Assembly: GCA_026390575.1 (NCBI GenBank)
Contig: JAPLFR010000008.1
Coordinates: 1 to 64,000, forward strand
Direction of reading: 5' to 3'
From: Ignavibacteriales bacterium
GTDB lineage: Bacteria > Bacteroidota > Ignavibacteria > UBA10030
DNA length: 64,000 nucleotides
A program made the translations under genes and the position numbers. The notes below the pieces were generated by a model that saw only the letters and a list, made by a program, of their open reading frames with translations, searched no databases and was not told the origin of the DNA. Every line of letters starts with the position of its first letter. The first letter of the stretch is position 1. Below, piece after piece: positions 56,250-64,000 of this stretch.

Positions 56250-57302
56250 TCATTTAGATAATACAAGTTTTTTTGTTTGTGTATAACTTCCTGCACTCAA
56301 TTTATAAAAATACACTCCACTTGGTATTTGAGTCGCATTCCATTTCATTTCATACGTACCAGGATCCTTCATTTCATTAACCAATGTTGTTACTTCACGC
56401 CCGAGAATATCGAAAATTTTCAACGAAACAAAACTAGCCGATGAAATCTGATAACTAATGGATGTGCTTGGATTGAAAGGATTAGGATAGTTTTGTAAAA
56501 GAGAAAAATGATTGGAAACCTGACTGCGGCTATCTTCAACTGCGTTAGTAGCGACCTGATACACTCTCACATAGTCAACATACATAGTATCAGGGAATGG
56601 TGTTGTAGCGTCAGGATTTCCAGGCCAACTGCCGCCAACGGCAAAATTGAGAATAATAAAGAACGGTAAATGAAATTCATCGGTGCTATTTACATTGTTT
56701 GCGATATTTCCCCAAAAATATCTATTTCCATCAAGTAGCCACTTAATTGAATCAGCGTTCCATTCGATAGAATAGTTATGATATATTGATTCATCGCAAG
56801 ACACACCTCCTCCATATTGGACATGTCCATTATTATCCCAATGCATGGTACCATGATTCATATTTTCTTTATCAATGTGTTCCATAATGTCAACTTCACC
56901 ACATTTAGGCCAGCCAACTGAGGAAATATTTTGTCCCAGAGTCCAGAAAGCAGTCCACAATCCTTGTCCCACAGGGAGCTTAATTCTTGCTTCTATTTTT
57001 CCATAGGTAAAATATCGCAAGTCTTGAGTCTTGAGACGTGCAGATGTATAATTACTTCCACCATAAGATTCTTTTCTGGCTATAATGAGGAGGTTGCCAT
57101 TATCTATCTTTGCATTCTCAGGACGATTTGTATAATATTCAAGTTCGCTGTTTCCCCAACCACCACCACCGATATCATATTTCCAATTAGTCGTGTTAAT
57201 GCTTGCATCGTTAAATTCATCGGACCAAACGAGGTTCCAGGTCTGTGCGTCACTACGAATGCTGGAAAAAATAATCATAATGATGATACAACTTGTTTTC
57301 AT
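56250..57302 (-). CDS. T9SS-secreted GH16 beta-glucanase
   Basis: A 350-residue exported enzyme with a signal peptide (about 1-20, RSDAQ). The GH16 domain (about 21-255) has LVWSDEFNDASINTTNW, catalytic GEVDIMEHID and MYVDYVRVYQ. A T9SS sorting domain fills the last ~80 residues (LLQNYPNPFNPSTSISY ... SGVYFYKLSAG ... KKLVLSK). Start ATG (57302 on this strand) has AAAGGAGA upstream. It converges with the lipoprotein GH16 (gap 45 bp), so one glucan is attacked by an anchored and a released laminarinase. Confidence 0.93.
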   Translation of the reverse strand: MKTSCIIIMIIFSSIRSDAQTWNLVWSDEFNDASINTTNWKYDIGGGGWGNSELEYYTNRPENAKIDNGNLLIIARKESYGGSNYTSARLKTQDLRYFTYGKIEARIKLPVGQGLWTAFWTLGQNISSVGWPKCGEVDIMEHIDKENMNHGTMHWDNNGHVQYGGGVSCDESIYHNYSIEWNADSIKWLLDGNRYFWGNIANNVNSTDEFHLPFFIILNFAVGGSWPGNPDATTPFPDTMYVDYVRVYQVATNAVEDSRSQVSNHFSLLQNYPNPFNPSTSISYQISSASFVSLKIFDILGREVTTLVNEMKDPGTYEMKWNATQIPSGVYFYKLSAGSYTQTKKLVLSK

Positions 57303-57313
57303 TTTGGTCTCCT

Positions 57314-57640
57314 TTAATAATTGACAATGCAATTACAACCGACAATATTGACAGCGATGAGGATATATGACCTCCCCGCCGAATTATTCGTCAATGCAAA
57401 TTTAGTGATTTTATCATGCATTGACAAGTTAAAAGAGTCCATCGTCTTGAAGAAAGTTGACCATAAAATCAACTCATTCAAAGAGAAGAAGGGGAGAGAG
57501 ACTCCATCTCCACTTGCTTTGATCTCTTTGTCATCGGCAACCAGTATTATTTTCAACTCTCCATTTCCTGTAGCAATCACTGATGCAAATCCATCTGAAT
57601 TATTCTTCTTTGTTCTATGATGCATTATTACTAAGTTCAT
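57314..57640 (-). CDS. small hypothetical protein (uncertain)
   Basis: A 108-codon frame ends 11 bp before the GH16 start on the same strand (GFASVIATGNGELKIILVAD ... SYILIAVNIVGCNC). There is no clear ribosome binding site and no recognisable domain. An opposite-strand frame of 99 codons (57321-57620) overlaps it almost fully. The minus-strand reading is preferred only because it would be co-directional with the GH16 gene. The stretch may hold no gene. Confidence 0.25.
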   Translation of the reverse strand: MNLVIMHHRTKKNNSDGFASVIATGNGELKIILVADDKEIKASGDGVSLPFFSLNELILWSTFFKTMDSFNLSMHDKITKFALTNNSAGRSYILIAVNIVGCNCIVNY

Positions 57641-57719
57641 AGTAAATTACTATTTAATGTGTATTAGCTACGCAACATTGAATATTTATTTACAAAATAT
57701 TATTGTTGAAGGTGTTCAT

Positions 57720-58334
57720 ATGAAAATGAAATTATTTGTCTGTATCGCAAGTCTTTTCTGTTCTACGATAAGTATTGCACAACCTTATGACGCTTCAGTC
57801 ATCATTCACCAAAATACGCTCAACGGCTTTTTTAATGCCATCGGTCCCGTTAGCGGTAAAGCTCAATATAATGTACTCGGACAGCATGGAGAGTACGATT
57901 GGACGCTCCGCAATGCCCGGATTGAATTGCGTCCGAATCAGGCACGATTCATTGCCGATGCAAACATCCACATCGGGCCGCTCTCCTATGGTTCAGAAGC
58001 GTCCGGGAAGGTCGAGGTCCTCTATCACCCGGAATCGAACAGAATCTCGGTCAAAATTCTACAGGCAACCTTCGAAGTGTATTTTAAAATATTCGGGAAG
58101 AAAATCCATATCACGGACATCGATGTTGCGAGATATTATAAACCGGAATTCGAATTCTCAGGCCCGCAGCCAATTCAGGCAAGCGTCGATGTTGCGCTTC
58201 CGGACGGATCCAAGAAAACGATCTTCATTAAGCCAGTCACGCAAAATCTTCGCATCGAGCAGGATCAAATAGTTGTCACGTCTATGCTTGCCTTCGCAGA
58301 TCATCCAATCCCGGAAACGGTTGAGCATCGTTGA
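57720..58334 (+). CDS. secreted protein of unknown function
   Basis: A 204-residue exported protein with a signal peptide (about 1-21, ISIAQ). The rest is a beta-rich domain (SVIIHQNTLNGFFNAIGPVSG, RIELRPNQARFIADANIHIG, ITDIDVARYYKPEFEFSG) that looks like a tubular lipid-binding or LEA-like fold. I do not recognise the family with certainty. Start ATG 57720 is preceded by GAAGGTG. It stands alone on the plus strand among minus-strand genes and ends at a strong terminator. Confidence 0.65.
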   Translation: MKMKLFVCIASLFCSTISIAQPYDASVIIHQNTLNGFFNAIGPVSGKAQYNVLGQHGEYDWTLRNARIELRPNQARFIADANIHIGPLSYGSEASGKVEVLYHPESNRISVKILQATFEVYFKIFGKKIHITDIDVARYYKPEFEFSGPQPIQASVDVALPDGSKKTIFIKPVTQNLRIEQDQIVVTSMLAFADHPIPETVEHR

Positions 58335-58380
58335 AGCCTTAACCCGATTAAGCTCGTTGTGCTTTTTGCAAGTAATAACA

Positions 58381-58404
58381 AGCCCCGCCGGTGACGGCGG
58401 GGCT
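58381..58404. terminator. bidirectional hairpin terminator between convergent genes
   Basis: A perfect 10-bp stem AGCCCCGCCG / CGGCGGGGCT with a GTGA loop lies between the convergent genes ending at 58334 and 58423. Confidence 0.85.
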
Positions 58405-58422
58405 GAGCGTTAGTTCTTAAGT

Positions 58423-61400
58423 TCACTTCAACAGTACCATTTTCCTCACTTCATTCAATGAATTTCTTTTCCCAGCTATTGGAGTCACCTCCACACGATA
58501 AAAATAGACTCCGCTGGACATGATTTTGCCGGCGTCATTTGTTGAATTCCACACTACTGATTGCAAACCTACACTTTGAATCCCACTGAAGAGAGTTCTC
58601 ACTTCCTGCCCGAGAACATTGTAAATTTTAATTTTCACGTTACTTTGTGCGGATAGCTGGTATTGAATTGTCGTTGCAGGGTTGAAGGGATTAGGAAAAT
58701 TTTGTGCTACGTTAAATAATTTTGGCATTTCATCTTGTTTCACATTGGTAAGCACTGATGTATTGAACACCCATCGATCCAATGAAGTGGGAGGATGATA
58801 CGCAATTATTTCAAATTGATCTTCTGCTGCCCACGGTGCTGTACTTCTTCGAGTGCAGGTCATCACCCACATCATTGGGAGACTTGCATTCCCAGACAGG
58901 TTCGCATGGAATATCGGATCATCTGTTGTTGAATACGGAGTGCCGAAAATAAATGCAAATTCACGGTTGATCGTATTATCACCGGTTACATCTGGCGGCC
59001 AGTACCTGCCGTCAACCGAGGCACCCGGATCATTATTTTCAAACATACCTACTGTCAGCCGAGTTGGCGGTGAGGTTGACATATCCCATGCAGAGAAAGG
59101 CACTGAATAATTAAAATCTTGATATGGATAACCACTGCCCGATTGAATTATCCATGGCACAAACGAAGGGTCAGCTGCTGGATTGGCAGCATGGCGCAGC
59201 CATCGATACCCCTTCGAAATGTTTGCATCTACAGGCGTAACCAAGGGATTCCATAATGCAACCGGATCAACTGCCGCAAGTTTGAGAAGAATGGTATGAT
59301 ACTGTGTTGGGCTTGTAAAAGTTGTTCCTATTCCACCAAACGCAAAGGAGCCGGCCATTCCGATCGTTCCACTATTTGGATTGTATGCAAATGTATCAGC
59401 AGCAGTGCTAAATCCTTCAAGGCCAAGTCCAATGAATCCACCAACAGGTGAAAATCTACGAGTGCCTTCCGGGATCGACCATTCTTTCATACCTAGCAGC
59501 GTGTCAATAGTGCCAAGTAAAACTTTGAATCCATCGAAAATCGGGCTTGTATGGCCTAACGGATCCGGAAGTGGATGGTTTGTGACGAGGATTTGTCCTG
59601 TGGTGGAGTCTTTTAATGAATAACCTGTTGTGCCGCCTTCAGTGTTTATATCTGCGCCGGTTATTATGTACAAATGATTTTTTAACTGTGTAGAATCAAC
59701 GATAGATATTAAAAAATTACCTGAGGCATTTCCTTCAATCTGTGTAATCGGAGTACCGTAAATAAAATGACTCAATGGCTTTACGGGAAACACCAAGGTA
59801 TCTATCCATCGATTGTTACTTAAATCAGTGATTACTAGAATGACGGAAATGACGGTATCGGCATATCCTTGTGGTACCGTAAAAGAAAAATAGGTCGATG
59901 GATCATAAGGATTATACGTGATTGAATTACTTGCGCCTCCACTCAAGAAGGGGATGGTGAGATATTGGCCGAATGGACTTGGTGATGCAGAGACAGTCAG
60001 ATTGGATAATCCGACAGCAGAATTATTGTTGACGGTAAAGACATAACGAATGTTTTCTCCGGGATTTGCAATTCCATCATTATTGAGATTGTCGGAAGCG
60101 ATAGAATACGCGGTAAGAGGGAGAGGTCCTGCAGTCGTTATATTATCAATCACATGCGGCCATGTCATCGTGTAATTATTTTGGTACGTAACAATTGCAT
60201 CTGCGTAGAGTCCGTACGACCTTGGAGATGTTATGATCTTTCCAGCGAATATATTATCTCCTGCCGCACCATCGCTATGAGCGCCATCATCCAATAACGT
60301 GGTACTCTCTATGAGCGATCCGTCATAGGATTTTACATCGACGACAATTTTCGTCGCGTTGATATATCGTGCATCCGCTTGAAGGGAAATTGTCGTTGCT
60401 GTAGAGAAAGTCGTTATCGCGCTGATGAACGGCGGTAGAGCCATATGAATGATCTGATCATAGAATGTTTTGACAAACTCGACATTCGATTTTAATGCCC
60501 TGACACTGCTGATGTTATCCATCCCAATACCGCCGACGAGTGCGATGACAACTTCGGCTGTATCATGAAGAGACAGTGTGATAGGTCCATGAACGTTATT
60601 TATTCGCCGATCGCCCGGCGGTAAATCATATCCATCAACCCAATCCTTTCGGGTGGTTGGATCACCGCTTAAACAGTAGGAGGAGACTATGGAATGGCTC
60701 GCCGCATACGATGATGATGAATAATACGGTGATCCACCTGGATATTCCGGACGCGGCAGATAACCGCGCATCAAATTATACCATTGATTTGTTCCAGAAT
60801 ATGCGGCATCGTCCGGATCGCTGATCGTTGTACCGGCACTGAAATAATTAAATGCAGTCAGTGGTATTGCGAAGTTATACTTATACCCCGTTCTCCATTT
60901 GAAATTTATCATTGCACTATCGGTCGGAACTCCGGTAAAATGTGATGTTCCTTGTACAATCGTATATCCCGATGCAGGAATAGTCAATCCCTTGCTGCTG
61001 TATTTTAGATCTGTCGGCGTTGCGTTATATGCATATCCTAAATTAAGTGTTGAATCGCACCCAACATAATCATCAGCAGCATCTCCGATATCAGGATCAG
61101 ACCAATAAACAATATACATACTATCGATTTTTGAATTTGCCGGAGCGCCAATATTTCCTTTATAAATTAATTTTACCTGTTTAAAGATAATATTATTGAG
61201 CGGTGTTGATGAGGTATATGCCCATACAGTGGTTTGCTGTTCTATTCCCATGGGCGGCGAGCCGGCAAAGACCTGTGAGACTGAGGTGTCCAGGTCGTTA
61301 CAGGAAAACCAGATGGTTTTTGCAGCGCTCGGAATTCCAGGAATATGATGTACGTTGGTTGGATCAAATGCTGCGTCATTCCGAACGATTTTCACACTAT

Positions 61401-62010
61401 CAATAAACCATGGTGCTCCTTTTGAAGCCGGCCAATTCTGCCAATCTGTAAAATAGCTCGCAGCGACAGCTTGAATTTGTGAAGGAGACGGAGTCGCAAC
61501 TTGATTAAATGTTGCTGCATCAATTGTAAGATCCGGCCATATTGACGGTAGGCTTTCTACTGTTGGCGGCATATCGGGCCGCACTGCAAAGACTACCGCA
61601 GTGGGGGAAGTAATATCTTCCGCATTTATGCTGTTCCCGCTTGCATCATTGATGATTGATCCTGCACGCATACCATTAAAATAGGTATTACCGGTAACAC
61701 GGAGCGATTGAGAGAAAAGACCATCGTTACATTTTCCACCAAAGACAATGCCTTCGGAAAAGATAGTGCCAATGCCTGATCCTCTTGGAAACTCTCCGTT
61801 CCATGATTGATCTATCAGCCAGTTGAAGAACCCATCTCCACGCACCCATGAAGTAAAATTATTTGCATTCATAAGCACATAGGTTAATGTTCCAGTACTT
61901 GTTTTTGCTAGTCTCAGGTTTTGTTTTCCAGGCTTTTCTTTAGCGATAGAAGGAGAACCTAATAAGAAAAGTGCAAGCAGCACCACGATGGATTTGATGC
62001 AATGTCTCAT
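58423..62010 (-). CDS. giant T9SS-secreted surface protein of unknown function
   Basis: A 1195-residue exported protein with a signal peptide (about 1-23, PSIAK). The body is beta-rich and lacks a recognised catalytic domain. It has an acidic ISDPDDAAYSGTNQWYNLMRG stretch, a COG1470/CARDB-like region (about 660-740, NDGIANPGENIRYVFTVNNNS) and a closing T9SS sorting domain (last ~85 residues, NFPNPFNPATTIQYQL ... SGVYFYRVEV ... RKMVLLK). The start has AAAGGAGG upstream. It is separate from the glucanase operons, and its role is unknown; adhesion or coat is a guess. Confidence 0.75.
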   Translation of the reverse strand: MRHCIKSIVVLLALFLLGSPSIAKEKPGKQNLRLAKTSTGTLTYVLMNANNFTSWVRGDGFFNWLIDQSWNGEFPRGSGIGTIFSEGIVFGGKCNDGLFSQSLRVTGNTYFNGMRAGSIINDASGNSINAEDITSPTAVVFAVRPDMPPTVESLPSIWPDLTIDAATFNQVATPSPSQIQAVAASYFTDWQNWPASKGAPWFIDSVKIVRNDAAFDPTNVHHIPGIPSAAKTIWFSCNDLDTSVSQVFAGSPPMGIEQQTTVWAYTSSTPLNNIIFKQVKLIYKGNIGAPANSKIDSMYIVYWSDPDIGDAADDYVGCDSTLNLGYAYNATPTDLKYSSKGLTIPASGYTIVQGTSHFTGVPTDSAMINFKWRTGYKYNFAIPLTAFNYFSAGTTISDPDDAAYSGTNQWYNLMRGYLPRPEYPGGSPYYSSSSYAASHSIVSSYCLSGDPTTRKDWVDGYDLPPGDRRINNVHGPITLSLHDTAEVVIALVGGIGMDNISSVRALKSNVEFVKTFYDQIIHMALPPFISAITTFSTATTISLQADARYINATKIVVDVKSYDGSLIESTTLLDDGAHSDGAAGDNIFAGKIITSPRSYGLYADAIVTYQNNYTMTWPHVIDNITTAGPLPLTAYSIASDNLNNDGIANPGENIRYVFTVNNNSAVGLSNLTVSASPSPFGQYLTIPFLSGGASNSITYNPYDPSTYFSFTVPQGYADTVISVILVITDLSNNRWIDTLVFPVKPLSHFIYGTPITQIEGNASGNFLISIVDSTQLKNHLYIITGADINTEGGTTGYSLKDSTTGQILVTNHPLPDPLGHTSPIFDGFKVLLGTIDTLLGMKEWSIPEGTRRFSPVGGFIGLGLEGFSTAADTFAYNPNSGTIGMAGSFAFGGIGTTFTSPTQYHTILLKLAAVDPVALWNPLVTPVDANISKGYRWLRHAANPAADPSFVPWIIQSGSGYPYQDFNYSVPFSAWDMSTSPPTRLTVGMFENNDPGASVDGRYWPPDVTGDNTINREFAFIFGTPYSTTDDPIFHANLSGNASLPMMWVMTCTRRSTAPWAAEDQFEIIAYHPPTSLDRWVFNTSVLTNVKQDEMPKLFNVAQNFPNPFNPATTIQYQLSAQSNVKIKIYNVLGQEVRTLFSGIQSVGLQSVVWNSTNDAGKIMSSGVYFYRVEVTPIAGKRNSLNEVRKMVLLK

Positions 62011-62063
62011 GGTATTATTCCTCCTTTAATAATAATGGATCTTTAAATAATCGATTTTATTAT

Positions 62064-62160
62064 GGTAGTCGCAATCTTCCTGCCCGACTGCTGATGCAGT
62101 CACGCAGGCGGGTAGATTGCGTTTTTCCATTATTATCGCGAACTAAAGTTCGCGACTACC
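62064..62160. mobile_element. REP-like palindromic element
   Basis: The ends GGTAGTCGC (62064-62072) and GCGACTACC (62152-62160) are inverted. Inside are CGCAATCT/AGATTGCG arms around an ACTGC-TGAT-GCAGT hairpin, and CGCGAACT-AA-AGTTCGCG (62137-62154). Flanking AT-rich bases also show partial symmetry. It has no frame. It is different from the element at 12590 but similar in style. Confidence 0.7.
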
Positions 62161-62593
62161 GTTATTAAATTATTTATTAGAGGTCTCAATAATTAACTCA
62201 TCATAAGAATATCACACTTTGTACGACGTATGAAAACTAATCCTAGGGTAAAAAGATCATGGGATTATCGTATGAATTCGATCAAGTCTTCATAAAGAAT
62301 CTAAACGGATAACAACGTGATTGTAGTAGCGATATTATTTTTCCAACCCCCTTTTGTATAGATTGATTACGGCAAGAAACGTTCTTCACTTATTCTCATG
62401 GAACGCAATAAATAAATTCCTCCATCAACGCAGATTTTTCGCCATAGGCCGGTCAAATCAATCGACATCACCATCCTCACCGTCTGGCTAGTCGATATTA
62501 TGACATTAAAGTAGTAGAGTCTCAAGTTAAAAGCAAGAACAAAAAGGATCGGAAATTGCTCTCCGGGCTTTTCAGTATTGAAATAGGTCTTGG
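62161..62593. other. gene-free stretch with possible sorting-domain relic
   Basis: No intact gene. On the minus strand, about 62380-62500, a frame reads MSIDLTGLWRKICVDGGIYLLRSMRISEERF, which is loosely like the end of a T9SS sorting domain. Confidence in that reading is low. Confidence 0.3.
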
Positions 62594-64000
62594 CTATTTC
62601 AACAGGATCATCTTCTTCGTATCAACAAATCTGTTTCTCTGATCCGACAAATCAACTGCTTCTATCCTATAGAAATATATTCCACCTGCAACGGTAGCAT
62701 TCCAAATAACAGATTGATATCCTGCAGCTTGTTCATTGTTTACCAGGTCGGTCACGACCTGCCCAAGCATATTGAATATCTGAATCTTCACGTTGCTCCT
62801 CATTGGTAAAGCATATCGAATTGTTGTCGATGGATTGTAAGGATTGGGATAGTTCTGCGACATTGAAAAGGCTCTTGGCAGAGGAATATCCACTTCCACA
62901 CTTTGAAAATATTTATAGGCACCGTCGTTGTCTATTTGCTTGAGACGATATTCGTACCGGCCAGAATTGAGACTCGCATCGGAATACGAATATTCGTGCG
63001 TAGCGTTGCTGGTGCCATTACCGGTGATAAAGGCAATTATCCGCCAAACAGTATCAGCGGAGGATTGAATAATATTAACTGTTCTCCTTTCCAATTCAAA
63101 ACCATAATTATTCACTTCTATTGCAGTGTGCCATCGAAGAACAATATTGCTCTTCGAAATCGATGCACTGAAATCCACCAATTCAACGGGAAGTTCTGAA
63201 GCATTACCGGAGAGAGGTATTTTTACTAATGGTGTTTGTGAGTTATTCCATACGTACAACGTGTCAGCATAACTTGAAAGAGTAGTTGGCGTGAACGAGA
63301 CAATGAACTTGAGTGTGTCTGATCCGACAGTCCCGTTAACTCGGTTCGCAATAAACGCATTGGTTTTCGTATAGATAGAATCCACCATCAAAGTGTTTAT
63401 CGAATTGTTGACCAATTTCACCGTGTCCTTCTTCGTTGTGTTCTTGGCAATACTGCCGTAGTTGATTGCTGTCTTATATGCAGATACTGTCGGGTATGGA
63501 GATGAACCTGACAAAATAACTTTGCCAGTTCCACTATTAGACATGATCGATAATGTATCTATAAATGAACCAAAAGCAGTTGGTTTGAAGACTATCTTTG
63601 TCTTCAATGTGTCGTTTCCATTTATTGTAACCGGCACTGTCATGTCCGGCCGGAAGATTGTGAGTTTGTTCGTTACTGAATTTATTGTGAATGCATAACC
63701 TGGAGCCGAAACCATCGGAAGTATTAAATCTGAAGGATCATTTTTAATGGTATTCTCAAAATTGATCGAAGAGGGAGAGGAAAAAAGTGGAGGGGCAGAT
63801 AAAGTCATAACACCACCGGCATTCCAACGATCAACGGCGGGAATGCTTTTGCAGGTTACGTTGCCGGAAAACTTGCAACCTAACGGCGGCCACGTATATG
63901 CAGTCGAGAGGAAAATCGGGCGTAAATCCTTGTAGTATGATGTTCTTTCCCCGCGGCTGAAACTACCATCTTTAACGACATTTAATCCAGTATTACCATC
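62594..64000 (-). CDS. T9SS-secreted surface protein, 5' end beyond the window
   Basis: An open frame runs from the right edge to the stop at 62594-62596, giving at least 468 residues with no start. It holds two or more HYDIN/choice-of-anchor-D-like beta repeats (INFENTIKNDPSDLILPM, INYGSIAKNTTKKDTVKLVN), a linker domain (PVELVDFSASISKSNIVLRW), typical before sorting signals, and a T9SS sorting domain (QNYPNPYNPSTTIRYAL ... GGIYFYRIEAVD ... KKMILLK). An ATG at 63808 lies inside the frame and is not the true start, since upstream codons to 64000 are all open. Function is unknown; probably a cell-surface protein. Confidence 0.8.
   Translation of the reverse strand, partial: DGNTGLNVVKDGSFSRGERTSYYKDLRPIFLSTAYTWPPLGCKFSGNVTCKSIPAVDRWNAGGVMTLSAPPLFSSPSSINFENTIKNDPSDLILPMVSAPGYAFTINSVTNKLTIFRPDMTVPVTINGNDTLKTKIVFKPTAFGSFIDTLSIMSNSGTGKVILSGSSPYPTVSAYKTAINYGSIAKNTTKKDTVKLVNNSINTLMVDSIYTKTNAFIANRVNGTVGSDTLKFIVSFTPTTLSSYADTLYVWNNSQTPLVKIPLSGNASELPVELVDFSASISKSNIVLRWHTAIEVNNYGFELERRTVNIIQSSADTVWRIIAFITGNGTSNATHEYSYSDASLNSGRYEYRLKQIDNDGAYKYFQSVEVDIPLPRAFSMSQNYPNPYNPSTTIRYALPMRSNVKIQIFNMLGQVVTDLVNNEQAAGYQSVIWNATVAGGIYFYRIEAVDLSDQRNRFVDTKKMILLK

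Noticed and set aside
57321-57620. 99-codon plus-strand frame
   Set aside because: It overlaps an equally weak minus-strand frame and has no ribosome binding site; neither is convincing and only the minus one is kept at low confidence.
1-64000. CRISPR arrays, tRNA or rRNA genes
   Set aside because: No regularly spaced repeats, cloverleaf-like clusters or rRNA-like stretches were noticed on reading both strands.

Overview
The window reads as a piece of a Bacteroidota/Ignavibacteria-like chromosome of roughly 40% GC. The evidence is the repeated C-terminal type IX secretion (T9SS) sorting domains (YPNPFNPST ... GVYFYRL ... KKMLLLK), PorV/PorQ-like outer membrane proteins, TonB-dependent receptors with an N-terminal CarboxypepD_reg-like domain, and at least one perfect Bacteroidota-type housekeeping promoter (TTTG-N19-TATCTTTG at 44773-44803). 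The genus cannot be fixed from this sequence alone.

Almost the whole window is one large beta-glucan (laminarin or fungal-type beta-1,3/1,6-glucan) utilization locus. Region 1 (0.9-5.2 kb) is a three-gene sensor operon: an extracytoplasmic sugar-binding protein with no ABC permeases, a two-TM histidine kinase, and a sigma54-dependent response regulator. Region 2 (5.8-12.6 kb) has a GH55-like protein fused to a beta-propeller, a GH5 and a GH30. Region 3 (13.5-20.8 kb) is outer-membrane trio 1: TonB receptor, large surface protein, PorV/Q-like protein. Region 4 (21.2-42.1 kb) is a long tightly packed operon: GH30, GPH symporter, GH17, a cytosolic GH94-clan (GH149/GH161-type) beta-1,3-glucan phosphorylase, FucP-type MFS, ROK glucokinase, a periplasmic parvulin, GH3, GH5, GH3 and GH5. 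Region 5 (42.2-43.8 kb) is a carboxylesterase. Region 6 (44.9-56.2 kb) is trio 2 plus a TIG-domain lipoprotein, a CBM6 protein, a DUF362 protein and a GH16 lipoprotein. Region 7 (56.2-64 kb) is mostly minus strand: a T9SS GH16 and two large T9SS cargo proteins, the last running off the window.

Working model: secreted GH16, GH17, GH55, GH5 and GH30 enzymes cut beta-1,3 and beta-1,6 glucan. TonB receptors import oligosaccharides without any SusD. GH3 enzymes trim them. The two MFS carriers take glucose and oligosaccharides inward, where the phosphorylase yields glucose-1-phosphate and the ROK kinase yields glucose-6-phosphate. The binding protein, kinase and sigma54 regulator probably sense the sugars.

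The most striking structure is regulatory. The segment just downstream of the regulator gene occurs three times, at 5.3, 13.2 and 44.3 kb. Each copy has the same half-site array TTATCA-N4-YGATAA-N16-TGATAW and, 86-88 bp further on, a -24/-12-like element TGGTAYATAAC. One copy (13264-13279) is a complete sigma54 promoter. The two copies away from the regulator still carry a decayed 3' end of a regulator gene, so the control modules spread by duplication. Gene-free stretches also hold a direct-repeat pair of MITEs (511 and 44010), two REP-like palindromic elements (12590 and 62064), a 119-bp GH17 fragment and a broken T9SS-domain tail (55.1-55.3 kb).
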